Positions 1 through 11,655 of a stretch of 64,000 bases of DNA are shown here, in pieces (positions within the stretch are counted from its first letter, which is position 1; the number at the start of each line of letters is the position of its first letter). The stretch covers positions 19,242,412 to 19,306,411 of the forward strand of contig NW_020954569.1 of NCBI RefSeq assembly GCF_900497805.2, read 5' to 3'. Origin of the DNA: Vombatus ursinus. Lineage: Eukaryota > Chordata > Mammalia > Diprotodontia > Vombatidae. Below the pieces are notes generated by a model. The model searched no databases. It worked only from the letters and a program-made list of their open reading frames with translations, and was not told the origin of the DNA. The translations under genes were made by a program, and so were the position numbers.

Positions 1-35
<35 letters not shown>
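1..35. repeat. (TA)n microsatellite
   Basis: Pure alternating A and T from the first base of the window to position 35. The left edge is cut by the window, so its full length is unknown. Confidence 0.97.
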
Positions 36-37
<2 letters not shown>

Positions 38-970
38 ACAGGATTATTCTGGAGAAGAATACTCTTAGGACAGGATAATAGTATTCCAGTCTTTGAAGTA
101 CTTACATACGGAAGTAGCATGAGATTTGTTGTATGAAGGACATGGATTTTATAGGGAACAATATGTTATGTTGTAAATTGATGGATTTATGATTGATGTA
201 AGGAAATGCTTCCTAACATTTAGAGCTAACCTAAAGTGGAATTGGTTGTTTTGGGAGGTAGTAAGATCCCTTTCATTAGATCTCAAAGGAAAAAAAAAAA
301 CAAAAAGAAAAGAAAAGTGCATGACTACTTGGTGCATGTGACATAAAGGCAATTCATATTCATGTATAAATTGTATCATCCAGCTAGTCTCTGAAGCACC
401 TTAAAACTCTGAGAATCTACAATATAATCACCTAAAATACATAAAGTATATTGGTATCACATTCCATGCAGTTCATGTGAACCTGATTAGATTCTAAAAG
501 TTCATGAATAGTCTTCATCTATTAAGCCATATGAGCAACATCATGCTGTATTACTTTTAAAGTTAACTGCCTTGTTACCTCTTTCTCAGAGCCATGCATA
601 TCTCTCTTTTATACATATCAAAAATTTTGCAAAATAATTCCATAAATTCAGAAATGGTTAGAAACTGTCCAATTTACCTCCAGCTAAAAATCTCATATTT
701 CAAAATAATTTCAATTTTCTAATCACATTTCATTTTCACATTTTTTTTTCTTTTTCATCTACTAGGAATCTACTTCTAGGAGTACTAATGTTTGAAGCAA
801 GTTTTCATGCCATTAAAATAGAACTGATACTGTGTAAGAATATAGTTCTAGAATGATATTCCATTATAATTTCTCTATTATCTTCTGGCATAGAATCATG
901 AAAACATTTACTGCTTCTCATAAACACCAAATTTACTTTTAAAAAGAGCAAGCTAATTGATTTCATGTTC
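36..970. other. unassigned AT-rich sequence
   Basis: No recognisable repeat, RNA gene or convincing exon. The longest reading frame here (149-379, minus) is low complexity, with a run of aromatic and hydrophobic residues, and resembles no protein family I know. Confidence 0.6.
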
Positions 971-1192
971 AGTCAATTCCAATATGTCTGATTTTTCATG
1001 ACCCCATTTGGGATTTTCTTGGCAAAGGTACTGGAGTGGTTTGTTATTTCCTTCCCCAACTTATTTTGTAGATGAGGAAACTAAGGCAAATAATATTAGT
1101 TGACTTGCCCAGCATCACATAGCTAGTGAATGTCTAAGGATTTGAATTTAGGTCATCCTGACTCCAGGACCAATGCTCTATCTGCTGCTCCT
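971..1192 (-). mobile_element. MAR1-like SINE (tRNA head, RTE-type tail)
   Basis: The reverse complement reads as a tRNA-related SINE: head with GCAGATAGAGCATTGG-like sequence, then GACTCCAGGA, TTCAAATC, a GGGCAAGTCA-type core, then CTCATCTACAAAAT and a tail with ACTCCAGTACC and AAATGGGGTCATGA. The tail is the type mobilised by RTE LINEs in marsupials. It is diverged and I saw no clear target-site duplication, which suggests an older copy. Confidence 0.85.
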
Positions 1193-4017
1193 CTTAACTA
1201 TCCCAAAACTACACCAGAGGAAAGGAAATAATCTTGTATATAAAAGTATGAAAAAATTATTACTTTTTATTGTGATGATTCTTTAAATGTCACCCTAATG
1301 GCAGAAACTAAATGTTTGTAATGTCCATTCTGTTACTTTATCTTTGACTTTTCTTTTATATATACTTTCTTGTTTGTATGAAGTTCTTATATCATTGATA
1401 TGTGTATACCCTCCAATTATGTAGACTGCAAGACACTCGCTGTCTTTTCATCAGGGATATACTGGTACATGTTTAACAAACAGCTGTTCTTCCCCATTCC
1501 CCCCCCAAAAAATAATATACATGTGACACCCTTTTAGTTTTAATATACATTAACATCTCCAACACTTTCTTAAATCTAGAAAATGAAAAAAAAAAACAGT
1601 AAACCAAACTTTGATTTATAGCATGTGGTGATTTCCAAAGTGTAAATGTTCCCACTGAAAATTTAACAGTTATCTTTCACTAGATCAAACGTAAGCTGAC
1701 TGCATTATACCTCTGCTTCTGACAAACCCTCCATGAAATGCACAGGGTTTCCTATATGCCTTTAATCATTGCATGGCCACTAGCGTAGCACTAGTGATGT
1801 CCATATTTTCTTCTAGGATCTCATTACATTACCACTACATTTCCTTTTCCAATCATGCATACATTTTCAAATTCTAGAAACAGTATTATTGTTGAAAAAA
1901 ATGTATTTACATGAATTTTGGATAGGCTTTCTCCTATCATTATTGATTGACAATGTAAACTGTATACAAATAGATTGAAAATGTTGTTGTATATGGAAAG
2001 AGGGCATTTTCTACTATTTGACCATTATAAGGTTTGCCATGATCAATGTTTTTGTCATTTTTGATCATAAATTTCTTCTTTTTTAAAGTCTAATTTACTT
2101 ACATTAACTTTAAGTGCACTCAATATAAGAATTCAACCCTGCAATTGGCTCATATTAGGAATTAAATCATCACTTTCAAGGCAAAGGTTGTTGGGTCAAG
2201 TTGATGTACAATATCATATGTTTCTCAGTATTAAAGTCTTTAAAGTGGGGGGATGGGAGTTCTAAAACATTTAATTTAAGTAGAATATTCAAAATAAAAA
2301 TAATTTGCTGAACTCAAGAGAATTCATTAGTGAAATAGCTTTAGCAGTTTCATGGAAGCTGGGGACCCATTTTCCTTTCCCATAAGCATGGCTATACTGA
2401 TGTTCAAAGCAGAAATTGCTAGCCTAGAAAAGAAGTAGGAGGAAATTTATATAAAAACACAAAACTCTGAAAGGCTTAATATTTCTGACAAAGACAATGA
2501 TTAACCAGGATTACAAAGTAATAAGTTTAAAATACTACCGACCTTCTTATGGAGAGGTGGATTAAGGTTTAGATTGACCATAGAGAATGTGGCGATTTGT
2601 TGTGCTGGAGTACGTATGTTTGTTACCGGGTTATTGTTTCCTTTTGTTTTGTTTCTTTTGCAATGGCCATGTTGGGCAAGAGAGAGAGAAAACAAATGTT
2701 TGGTGATATAAAAATAAAATTAAGTGGGAAAAAAAACTGCAGTTGAGACAATGGAGAAATAAAAAAAACAGTCTTTCTCAGTGCTTTCAGTATCAGTGTT
2801 CTTGGAATGCACTTTTTTTGTTTCTTAGATAACACATTGAACTTGTTTGTTTGTTTGTTAATCAGTACCTAAAGTGTTATTCACATCTTCTTACCTGCCA
2901 AGGGCTTCTATGCTATCTTTAAAAATAAAAATACAAACTAACAAAAATTATACCACACATGAAAATGAAATGAAAAGGAAAATAGTATAAACATCTTGCT
3001 TAGAGATTTAGTCCCTACCATCTGGTGTATCATAAATAGATTTCTTTCCTTATGTAAGCTCAAATTAGAATAATAATTTTACATTTTCTTACTACACATT
3101 TTAATTTTTCATGTTATGTTAAGGCAGAAATATCCATTCCTTTGCAATGCACTGGTATCCTTAAGAAATAAAACCAACAAACAAAAAGTAGGAAAACCCC
3201 TTGAGCAATGTATTCAGATTTACATATGAAATATTTATCTTAAAACATGCATTAACAATAGACAGGTATTGGCTGTGCAGGCTAGGGTTGCTCTTTTACA
3301 GTAGGGCTTCAGTCTCAGTATGGTACTGAGTTTAGTCTTAGGGGAAAGTAACCTCTAAGGAGGAGAGTCAGATTATTTTTTCATACTCCCTAGATTTTTT
3401 TTAACCTCTCCATGAGATAATCAGAAAAAAATCACATCAGAGTTAATTTTGGTTAATGTTTATGATCTCCCCAAATAGGAGCAGAAGATACTCAATATAC
3501 AAGATAGATCAGGTGGAACACATAAGTTGACATAGGCTTAAAGTATAATACAGCAAAGTAGAATTCCTAGTATAATCTACCAGGAGGTGGATACATTAAA
3601 CATTAAAACATGAAATATTTAACAACACTGATGAACAAACATTTGATCTTGCTCATAGCTTGGCACTATCTAAAAAGTCCTTGAATGTCCATTTCTTGTG
3701 GCAAAGTGTATTAGGACTTGGACTCATCCTGCTAGTAGTGGTCATTTTCTTCTCTGAGAAGTGTAATAGCCTAAAGGAAAAGCAATCCAGCCTAAATGAC
3801 TAAGGGATTGAGGATCTCTGTATCTCTCAAACTTAGTTAACTACTTCTGAGGCTTAGGATCATTATTTGGTCACCTATTTATAGCTAAAGAAACACAAAG
3901 CAGAAAGGAAAATGGCACTGAGATCCCAAATCAGGTTCACCTAGATGAACATATGTTCATGTGTGAGAAACCATCATGAAGTCCTCACGGTCTTCCCAAT
4001 ACCATGAAAATCAGAGA
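1193..4017. other. unassigned AT-rich sequence
   Basis: About 2.8 kb with no repeat or exon that I can name. The short frames at 1473-1655, 2501-2695 and 2623-2835 (all minus) begin in arbitrary places and contain low-complexity runs; I regard them as chance. Small oligo-A, TTTG and TTGT runs occur, for example near 2843-2860. Confidence 0.55.
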
Positions 4018-4125
4018 GAGACAGCATAGATAGCTAGCTAGATAGATAGACAGAGAGACAGAGACAGAGGCAGACAGAGACAGAGAGAGTCAGAGAGAGA
4101 CAGAAACATAGACATAGAAACAGAG
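4018..4125. repeat. purine-rich GATA/GACAGA simple repeat
   Basis: Degenerate units of GATA, GACA and GAGACAGA on the plus strand. It looks like an aged microsatellite made of two related motifs. Confidence 0.85.
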
Positions 4126-4159
4126 GTTATCTTATAGCTTTTTTATTGTAGTTACTAAG

Positions 4160-4565
4160 TTCAGTTTCCTTTTTAGTTATGTTTTTATTTACAACACTGT
4201 AGGCATTATTTAGTTGTATTTTTCTTCTCATCCTGCTTTGTTGACTTTGCAGCAGTTCACATAAGTCTCTTCATTGAATTCCTCTATTTGTTAAAATACA
4301 TCATATTTATGTACTCCGGTGTATTCAGTCACTTCAGCATTAATGGACCCACTTTATTTTCAGCTTTTTGCTACTTATTCCCACCTCCACCAATGCTGCT
4401 ATCTTGGTAAACATTAGAACTTTCTCTCATTCTTTGACCTGCTTAAGCTATAAATCCAGAGTAAGAATTTATTGGTCAAAAGGTATGGATAGTTTAGTCA
4501 CATATTTCTCAATATTCCATTTTTTTCCCAAAATTGTTAAGCCAAGTATCTCAAACTACCTCTTA
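4160..4565 (-). mobile_element. old L1 fragment, 3' part of ORF2 (minus)
   Basis: The plus-strand text follows the antisense of the marsupial L1 ORF2 3' end and 3' UTR: a TTTGTTGACTTTGCAGCAG-like region, then CAGTTCACATAAGTC, CCACCAATGCTGCTA and GGTCAAAAGGTATGGA. The last phrase is typical of older mammalian L1 antisense. Divergence is high and the limits are approximate. The 94-residue frame at 4368-4652 (+) is antisense to it and not a gene. Confidence 0.5.
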
Positions 4566-5339
4566 CAAAATATTGGCAAGAGAGTAAATGGTAAATGTAC
4601 TTTAAGTCATTTTCTTCTTCTAGAAGTTCACAAATTTTTAATTATTTTTTAATTATTTTTAATTATGAGACTTTCTTTCACTGCAAAGTTCCTCAACTTC
4701 TGTCTCCTATTCCCAAAAGAATAGTGTATGAATGAGAAAGATCTATGAGGGACAGAGTTCACTGCTTTCTTTTTGAGATGCCCTCATCGCCACAACTCAT
4801 ATATTCTCTGTGCTCAATATCATGAGCAGCTTATTATATGGCTTTCCTTTATACAACTTTCCCAATAGCATTTACAAGTGAGGAAAGTCAGTCAATAGAA
4901 AGCCACAATATAAAAACTTTTAGTCATAAACACACAATTTTGAGAGCACTTCAGTGAAGAGGTCTCAATTTACCCATTAAATCACCCTCATTCAATAAAA
5001 ATTACCACAACCATACCAATGGACCATTCTAATAAATGTCAAACGTAACATTCTCATTTAAACTTTTGACTGCTCCCAAATTCAGAGAAAAAACAGAGGC
5101 TTACTCCAAACTCAGAGCGAAAGCCCATAGATCCCACATTGTTGACCTTATATATAGTTTGATTACATAATTTCTTTCCTGTGTAAAATGCAAATACAAC
5201 TACTTTGGCAAGAAAAAATTAAGTCATATATTGGTATTTATCTGTAAAATTAAGTGATATTTTCATAACTGCATGTAATTTTTACTATGAGGGTACAAAG
5301 AAGCATCTTTGAATAAATGCATTCACTTTGGAATAGATG
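4566..5339. other. unassigned AT-rich sequence
   Basis: No recognisable repeat or gene. It includes (TTTAATTA)-like runs near 4638-4665. Confidence 0.55.
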
Positions 5340-5432
5340 TGGTTAGAATCAATTTGAATTAACTTCCATCTCCTAAGCTATAAACTCTATGAGAACAAGA
5401 AAATGTGTAGCCCTCAACATTCAGCATAGTAC
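5340..5432 (+). mobile_element. L2-type LINE 3' tail fragment
   Basis: Resembles the end of L2-like elements seen elsewhere in the window (compare 41715-41828): a TAAACTCTATGAGAACAAG motif followed by a CAGCATAGTACTC-like stretch. It is short and diverged. Confidence 0.4.
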
Positions 5433-5439
5433 TCTAGTC

Positions 5440-5625
5440 TAAATATATACATATACATACACATATATACAGCGAGAAACAAAAAAGATATGTCTGTTTT
5501 TGTGTGCATACACACAGATACACATATTACACACATATGTAGTATGGAGATATGTGTGTAGACATATCCATATGTGTGCACATGTACATGTATATACATA
5601 CATATATACACACATTAAAACATAT
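5440..5625. repeat. TA/CA/CATA-rich simple repeat
   Basis: Mixed ATAC, ACAC and TATG units. The 65-residue minus-strand frame over it (5414-5611), rich in Tyr, Met and His, is a by-product of the repeat. Confidence 0.85.
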
Positions 5626-7624
5626 GCATGCCTTGTTTTTATTTGAAGAGTTTCAAATTAGAAATAGAAAACCTTAAGGCCCAAACTATCAATATGAATG
5701 AAATTACTTCTCAGAAATTCATCCTCTACTTTCCTTCTTTTGATTACATATCCAAACTTATATTATGGTTCTGGTGGGATTACTATCCATCACTCACTAA
5801 TATCACTTCAATTTGATATTAAGAGATGGATGATCAATATAAGATGTCTTTGTCCCAGAATCTGTTATCAAAATTCCCAAAGGTGACTAGAATTATTGTT
5901 GTCAGAAAAAAAATGCCTCATTGATTTTTCATGACTTCAAGAAAAATATAATAACAATCAGAAACTATATAACTTGCATAAATGAAGGAAAAGTGGTATG
6001 TCCTATAAAATGCCATGGGTACGACTCTCTCTCTCTCTTTTTGTCTTCTAGGTTGGCAAAGTGTTATGCTCTGTATACATTTATCATGTGAATTAGCTTG
6101 CATACTTTTACATCTTTCTGCTTATAGTTTCCATATATGAATAAGTACAGAGGCTAAAGAATGCCATCAAATCAGATATTCTGTTTAGGTAATGAAAACT
6201 TTGAATCATTTTGAATAAATTATTTGTAATAACTTCATGGTTACCACAGGCAACAAAATTAGATTCATGGAGTTGTTTTATCCTTTGATGAAGGTAAGGT
6301 TATAATAGTGAACATATGAGTAAGAAAAGTCTCCAGGGAAATAATTTAGCTCTCTTTCTCCACTTAATCTATGTCCTTCAAACAATACTGTGGGGAAAAC
6401 GTATGAAGTACAATGGTTCATTTCAGTGACATGAGGATTAGCTGGTCAGAAATTAGAGTGCTAACAAAATACTAATAATTAAACTTATTGAAAATGAATA
6501 ACATACTTAAACCACTCATATTTAATCTTGTGTTTTTCTTTTAATTAATGTATTTTAGACCATGTGAACATAATGCAAGCATTTACAGCAAAAGTCAACA
6601 TTGAAAAACCATCAATTTTAAACTAAAATTGTGGAGACCAAAGATCTGTATGATTAGATGACCCCCTCCTTTCTTTTTTCAAAGCTTTCATGTTCCTGGA
6701 TAAGCATCCGTTATGATGAAAATCTATTTAAATTGAGAATCTATGTCAGAACAGTATTTTGAGATCAGGGGTTGAATATGTCTTGGATTTAAAAAAAAAC
6801 AGGCTGTGTGAGGGTAGTTCAAATATATAATATCAATTTTTTTTAAAAAAATAATACTGGACTATTTTAAGGCAATTCAGATAATTTCACGCATGTTGAT
6901 GATTTCAGATTTAAAAAAAATAAATTGTGAATACAAGTGAATAAAACTATAAGTTTCACAATTTTTAAAAAAATTCTTACCTAATATACAAATAGCCTAT
7001 TATTTGGGTAAATAAATGGCTGTTGATCATGTTGGCACATGTTGATATGTGTTGGTTTCATATTTGTCCTTACCAGTTCTTTCTTATTGTTAAACATTTT
7101 CTTGGCTAGAAAGAACAAGATACATTATAAAGTAACAAGAATTCTTCAGTAACTTGGCTTGACTTTAAAATAACTTTAAAAAAAAAGTCATGCAAATGAA
7201 ATGTTTTCCAGTATTAATGTTATTTTAAAGTTTTAAAAAATAATAAGAAATTGTAGAACACTAAAAATCATAAGTAAGAATAAAGACCTACAGTAGGCAT
7301 ATAAATAAATTTTGATTTGTACTTCATATTCTGTAGAAAAATACTGAAGATATGGGAAACTAAATGTGATCTGGGCCCTAAAACTAGAACACTGATTTTC
7401 TTTGTGTTATTTTTCTACCACAAAAAGAAAATCAATCAATGAAAACTTTTAAACTACCTTTATATTGAGCATGTTGCTGGTAATACAACTACAGGGAGAA
7501 CTAGGGAACAGCAAAATAATTTTCTGCATCTGTAATTTTATAAATCAAACTAGAAAAAACTTCAGAGAAATACACAAGGATTCCTAATGAAATTGTTTGT
7601 ATGTATGATTTGCATTGTATGATA
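5626..7624. other. unassigned AT-rich sequence
   Basis: About 2 kb with no recognisable repeat or gene. Two overlapping plus-strand frames near 5628-5886 and one at 5918-6103 (-) show no family resemblance. Confidence 0.55.
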
Positions 7625-7690
7625 TTTCAAACACACATACAAACATACATGCATACACACATTCATATATACATACACTATTATGTATGG
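7625..7690. repeat. CATA-type microsatellite
   Basis: Repeated ACATACAT/CACA units, moderately degenerate. Confidence 0.8.
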
Positions 7691-7774
7691 ATAGATGGAT
7701 GTAAGAGTTGGCAAAATGTTATATGAATCTATAAAATAAATAAAAAAACAGTAAAATTTCTCTTTGTTAAGCTT

Positions 7775-7900
7775 TCTGAACATAGACTAGGGTTGATGGA
7801 CTTGTAATCAGATACACCTAAGTTCAAATCCTTCTTCTTACACTTATTAAGGGTGTTAGACTGGGTAATTCATCTGAAAATAGAGGATAATGAAAAATAG
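7775..7900 (+). mobile_element. MIR SINE fragment
   Basis: Reads like a worn MIR head: ATAGACTAGGG, then AAGTTCAAATCCTTCTTCTTACACTTATT in place of the MIR TTCGAATCCCGGCTCTGCCACTTACT core. Ancient and diverged. Confidence 0.5.
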
Positions 7901-8606
7901 GAACAGGAAAAGAAGGAAGTAGCAAAAGAGGGTGGGAATACTTTTTTTCTAAAAAAAGCTATAGTAGCACAGCAGAAATATCTATTAATTCTTAAATAAT
8001 TCAATTAATAAAATATTATACAGAATAACTGATGCATGTGCATATACACATACATATGGGGATGTATGTGGTTGTGTATAATTATCATATCTATATTTCC
8101 AGCTAAATAATTTCATTTTCTAAAAACACAAAATAAATACAATCCTCTCCTATTCTCTAAATACATGCTAAAATGTTAATAAAATTCATGTATAATTTTT
8201 ATTATATTTACATTTTAGATAATGCAAATATTTTAGAGTATAATTTTTAAACGGAATGATAATACCCAGTTCTCTCTACCCTTTTCCTTATACATTCTCA
8301 TACACACACACACAAACACACACACATATATGTATATATACACACACATACCTCCCATTTCCCCTCTATTAATGCCTCCAATAATCAGTAAAAGAGTTAT
8401 GAGTGAGAAAAATAAATATAATATTTTACATGCAAAGTAAAAATTACATGTTCCTACTCAACTGGAACTTCAATATGATACAAGTATAGGAGAATATTTA
8501 AGAGCTAAGTAGAACCTTAGAGATCATCTAAAAGTAATATAATGAAAAAGAAAGAGTGTTGGATTTGTAGTTGGTGGAACTAAGTGTGAGGCCCCTATTC
8601 ATTAAC
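7901..8606. other. unassigned sequence with a CA/TA microsatellite
   Basis: Mostly AT-rich DNA without a recognisable family. A (CA)n run passing into (TA)n lies at about 8300-8350. A faint L2/MIR-like antisense phrase, CTTAGAGATCATCTA, occurs near 8516-8531. Confidence 0.55.
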
Positions 8607-8659
8607 TCATCCATCCATCCATCCATCCATCCATCCATCCACCCATCCATCCATCCATT
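8607..8659. repeat. (CATC)n microsatellite
   Basis: About thirteen ATCC units with a single ACCC interruption, followed by degenerate TTAT/CTAT sequence. Confidence 0.93.
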
Positions 8660-8994
8660 CACTTATTTGATTCGTCTGTTATCTATCTATTTATGAATTA
8701 TTTTATTTATTTCTTTGTTTATCTATTTAGGTTTACTATTTGAAAAGCAGTAGAAGATCTTGGGTCTTATCTTTCTTTGATACAAAGAGGATTCCAATTA
8801 TAATGACTTTCATGTGGTAATTTCCCATTCCAGGAATGAGAACATGCATGAATTATAGCTCATACTTTCTTTAGAGACTACTCTAAAACTTCTCCTTCAT
8901 TTATCTTCAGAATTGAATATTCCATCATGCCCCATCTCAAATTGCTGAAAAAATAATAATTGAGATAATCCTTTGGGAGGAAGCAGGGTGAAGG

Positions 8995-9125
8995 AAAGAA
9001 AAATGGAATTGGAGTCCAAATCTATGGCTTTGAATCTGACCTTGAGCAGTTCAATCAGTCTCTTCAAGTCTCATCAATAACATGGTTTCCAAGGTTCATT
9101 GAGGATATAGATCTAAGTTAAGTTC
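8995..9125 (+). mobile_element. MIR SINE fragment
   Basis: Matches the MIR order: AATTGGAGTCCAAATC, GGCTTTGAATCTGACCTTGAGCAG, then TCTTCAAGTCTCATCAATAA in place of TCAGTTTCCTCATCTGTAA. Old copy. Confidence 0.6.
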
Positions 9126-9138
9126 CCTCTTCATACTT

Positions 9139-9305
9139 AAAATGCACTCTTGGGGCAGCTAGGTGGTGCAGTGGATAGAGCACTGGCCCTGTAGTCAGGA
9201 GTACCTGAGTTCAAATCTGGCCTCAGACATATAATATTTCCTAGCTGTGTGACTCTGGGCAAGTCACTTAACCCCAATTGCCTCACTAAAAAAAAAATGC
9301 ACTCT
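9139..9305 (+). mobile_element. WSINE1-like short SINE with target-site duplication
   Basis: The body runs from 9152 (GGGGCAGCTAGGTGGTGCAG) through GAGTTCAAATCTGGCCTC and the core GTGACTCTGGGCAAGTCA to CCCCAATTGCCTCACT and a short A tail. It is flanked by a direct repeat AAAATGCACTCT at 9139-9150 and 9294-9305, the hallmark of L1-driven target-primed insertion. The GAGTTCAAATC box and GGATAGAGCACTGG head show its tRNA origin; it is not a working tRNA gene. It is among the better preserved SINEs here. The 92-residue minus-strand frame (9137-9415) is antisense of this SINE. Confidence 0.95.
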
Positions 9306-9479
9306 CCATCTTCACCCATCCTCTTTACTACACTGTCGGGAAAATTTGGACATTGTCTTTTGTGATAGGCTATCTCTTCTACTTTTCCCTTTGAAGTCAT
9401 TTCCTTTCTCCCCACCCTTGTTTTCCTCAGAAGCTAGCTGAATAATTGCCTCTATTTCTCTTGTCTTCAGTCCAATTGT

Positions 9480-9770
9480 ATCCAATAAATATTTATTAAG
9501 CACCTCCTTATGTGTTAGACACTAAGGAAACAGTGACTTTGAAACAGTACCTGGCCTAAAGCAGCTTATACTCTAATGGAATGAGTTTTTATATACAGAA
9601 AAAAGTGAGCAGAAAATAATTTTAGGAGGGAGAAAACATTAACAATGTATTTGGCCAAGTGGTTTGGGGATCAGGAAAGGCTTTTTCCTAAAGGTAGTTT
9701 CTAAATAGGCTCTTAAAAGAAGCTGGGAAGATAAGGCAGGAGTACAATCCAGAAAGATATGTATAGTACT
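9480..9770 (-). mobile_element. L2/CR1-clade LINE fragment (3' end, minus)
   Basis: The plus-strand text starts ATAAATATTTATTAAGCACC, then GTGTTAGACACTAAGG, CAGCTTATACTCTAATGG and AAGGCTTTTTCCTAAAGGTA. This is the antisense of the L2-like 3' end found several times in this window. In other copies of the family the reverse complement gives a LEYCSN-like protein stretch typical of L2/CR1 ORF2 C-termini (see 40330-40695). Confidence 0.65.
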
Positions 9771-10040
9771 TTGAAATGTGACTTCAATTTGCTGCATTTT
9801 CTGGTTTATGAAGCCCTCATTAAGTCTTGCTGCAGAAGTAGAATTATTAGAAAAACACTTATCTACTTCTTATTAGAATATGGGACTACTTTGTGCTTTG
9901 TGTGAACAGGAACAGCTTTTGTTTGTTTTACAATTGTCTCTCCTTCCCAACATTCTTACATATGAAACATGCTGAAGTAATGGGAATACTGTAGTCAGCT
10001 TTTGGCCTCATGTGTGGAATTCCTTTAAATCAGACATAGG
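9771..10040. other. unassigned sequence
   Basis: No recognisable repeat or gene. It directly adjoins the left arm of the inverted repeat starting at 10041. Confidence 0.55.
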
Positions 10041-10154
10041 ACCAACAATCCCATTACCCTAAGTCACTGAGAATCATCTTCAAGAGTTTAAATGGGTGAG
10101 GTTCAAATGGCGTTTCTAATTCCCCATTGCCAGGTTGTAATATAAGAAATTCAA
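10041..10154 (+). repeat. left arm of a 114-bp near-perfect inverted repeat
   Basis: This segment is the reverse complement of 11656-11769 with 113 of 114 bases matching; the one difference is G at 10133 against the complement of A in the other arm. The arms are separated by about 1.5 kb that includes L2 and MIR fragments. Similarity stops at once outside both ends. It lacks a recognised transposon terminus, and the flanks (ACATAGG and TAATCTA) show no obvious target duplication. It may be a recent inverted duplication or the terminal repeats of an unrecognised DNA element. Confidence 0.97.
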
Positions 10155-10245
10155 TAATCATTAATTAAGCACGTATTACATGCAGGGCACTGTGTGGGAG
10201 GTATGAAGACAAAATATGAGCCTGAATCTTCATGAATCTTACTTT
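10155..10245 (-). mobile_element. L2-type LINE 3' end fragment (minus)
   Basis: ATTAATTAAGCACGTATTACATGCAGGGCACTGTGTGGGAGG on the plus strand is the antisense of the L2-like 3' end, as at 9480. It starts immediately inside the left inverted-repeat arm, whose last bases (TTCAATAATCATT) may already belong to it. Confidence 0.55.
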
Positions 10246-10249
10246 CTTG

Positions 10250-10465
10250 ACAGCCAGGTGACATAGAAGAAAGAGTACTAAACTTGGCAGGAAGATTTGA
10301 GTTTGAATTTCATCTCAGATGCTTATTAGCTGTGCAACCAGAGGAGAGTCACAAAACCTTGGCCTATCTCATCACTGCCATCTGTAAAATGGGAATATTA
10401 GCAACGACATCACAAAATTGTTATAAAGATCAAATGAGATAATACATATAAGGTACTTTGCAAAA
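10250..10465 (+). mobile_element. MIR SINE
   Basis: Nearly the full MIR order can be followed: ACATAGAAGAAAGAGTACTA, TTTGAGTTTGAATTTCATCTCAG, TTATTAGCTGTGCAACC, ATCACTGCCATCTGTAAAATGGG, CAAAATTGTTATAAAGATCAAATGAG, then ACATATAAGGTACTTTGCAAA. Ancient and diverged, but clear. Confidence 0.85.
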
Positions 10466-11310
10466 TGAATGAAGGAATAGAACATTTGTTAGCACTCATT
10501 ATTTGTGAAACATTGTACCTATTCATGGAGATACAAATAGAAAAGTAAGATATCTCCTGCTCTCCAAATATCATGTAGATAGATGTTGAACATGTTGATT
10601 TCATACATAGCACAATACAAACTATTCCTAATTTGTCATCACACATAGACATGGCTTTAATTTCTTTTGAAAGGTATGAAACATTAGAAAACTCTCAGGA
10701 TATCCAAATCAATCCCAATTATATTTTTGAAAGGAGGAGTTATGAAATAAATTGTCTAGCTTTATGTACAAGTAGATTTTTTTTAATTAAAAGAAAAATA
10801 AAATCACTGGATTGTTAATAATGCAGATGAAGTGGATGCCTTTTTAAAGACTATGCTCATTGCCTTCAATTTAAAATTAAAGTAGCATTTCAGGGATAGT
10901 TATTTGTAAACTGGAAAGAGTTAGTGCAATTAAAATAAATTGGCTGACATGGGTTAATTACATTTTTCTTGTGTTTCAGGATAAATATTTTTCTTAAATA
11001 ATGGGTTATAATTTAGATATATGCTGTTCTTTATTGAGATATCAGTATGGAGATTAACATCTGACTAAACATGGTTTGCCCATGTCATTTTCAGACAGTA
11101 GGATCACCTTTCACAAATCAGTAATCTGGTTCTCTATTACATTCTTCAACATCTTAATTTAAATACTCCTGTTTCTGCATGATGGACAGTGGGTCATGAA
11201 TATGGAATGACTTCACTTGAAATTCATTTAATTTTCAACTCTGTTAAACATAAGGTGACTATAAATGGTTTGGTCTTAAATTGCAAAGAGAAAATTTTCA
11301 TTACTGAGTG
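10466..11310. other. repeat-free sequence, possible conserved noncoding DNA
   Basis: No repeat family or exon recognised. About 10800-11300 has a balanced, non-repetitive texture with short AT-rich, homeobox-like words (for example GTTAATTACA) and no simple repeats, which can indicate constraint. This is an impression only; no comparison was made. Confidence 0.4.
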
Positions 11311-11465
11311 AACCTCACACCTTCACTCTGCTTGCCTGTTTTTATCTTGAAGCAGGCCTGGAAACACACCAGCATCCCTGCTTTTTCATGGCTGGTTTCA
11401 GTTATATATTGATAAGGCAAAAAACGTCTTCTTTTGACTTAAGGCAATTGAATCTCAATGACAAT
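11311..11465 (+). repeat. unidentified repeat, copy A
   Basis: Shares an ordered set of long matches with 16988-17125: CTGCTTGCCTGTTTTTATC then TTGAAGCAGG, CTTTTTCATGGCTGGTTTCA, GATAAGGCAAAAA and GTCTTC. Gaps and substitutions in between suggest an old, dispersed repeat rather than a local duplication. I do not recognise the family. It lies inside the loop of the 114-bp inverted repeat. Strand is arbitrary. Confidence 0.8.
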
Positions 11466-11655
11466 AGCCATGCGTATTTTTCATGCATCCCCTGTTCTAT
11501 CACCATGACACACATAGCTGTTTTCATTTGCTTTTTTTTTTTAATTGTCCATTCTATTGAGTGGAACAAAAGAAAACAGAATCCTCCAGTTGTTGAAGTT
11601 GCTGAACAATTCTTTTCACTGTTCAATTCCCTGCCCCTAAGTCTGAAATAATTAT

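Noticed and set aside
8607-8659. CRISPR-like regular repeats
   Set aside because: A 4-base tandem microsatellite without spacers; the same applies to the GATA, CA and TTTC arrays, and the genome is vertebrate.
9152-9293. tRNA-like A and B boxes, possible tRNA gene
   Set aside because: The boxes belong to a SINE head; there is no cloverleaf end and the body continues as SINE with an A tail and target duplication.
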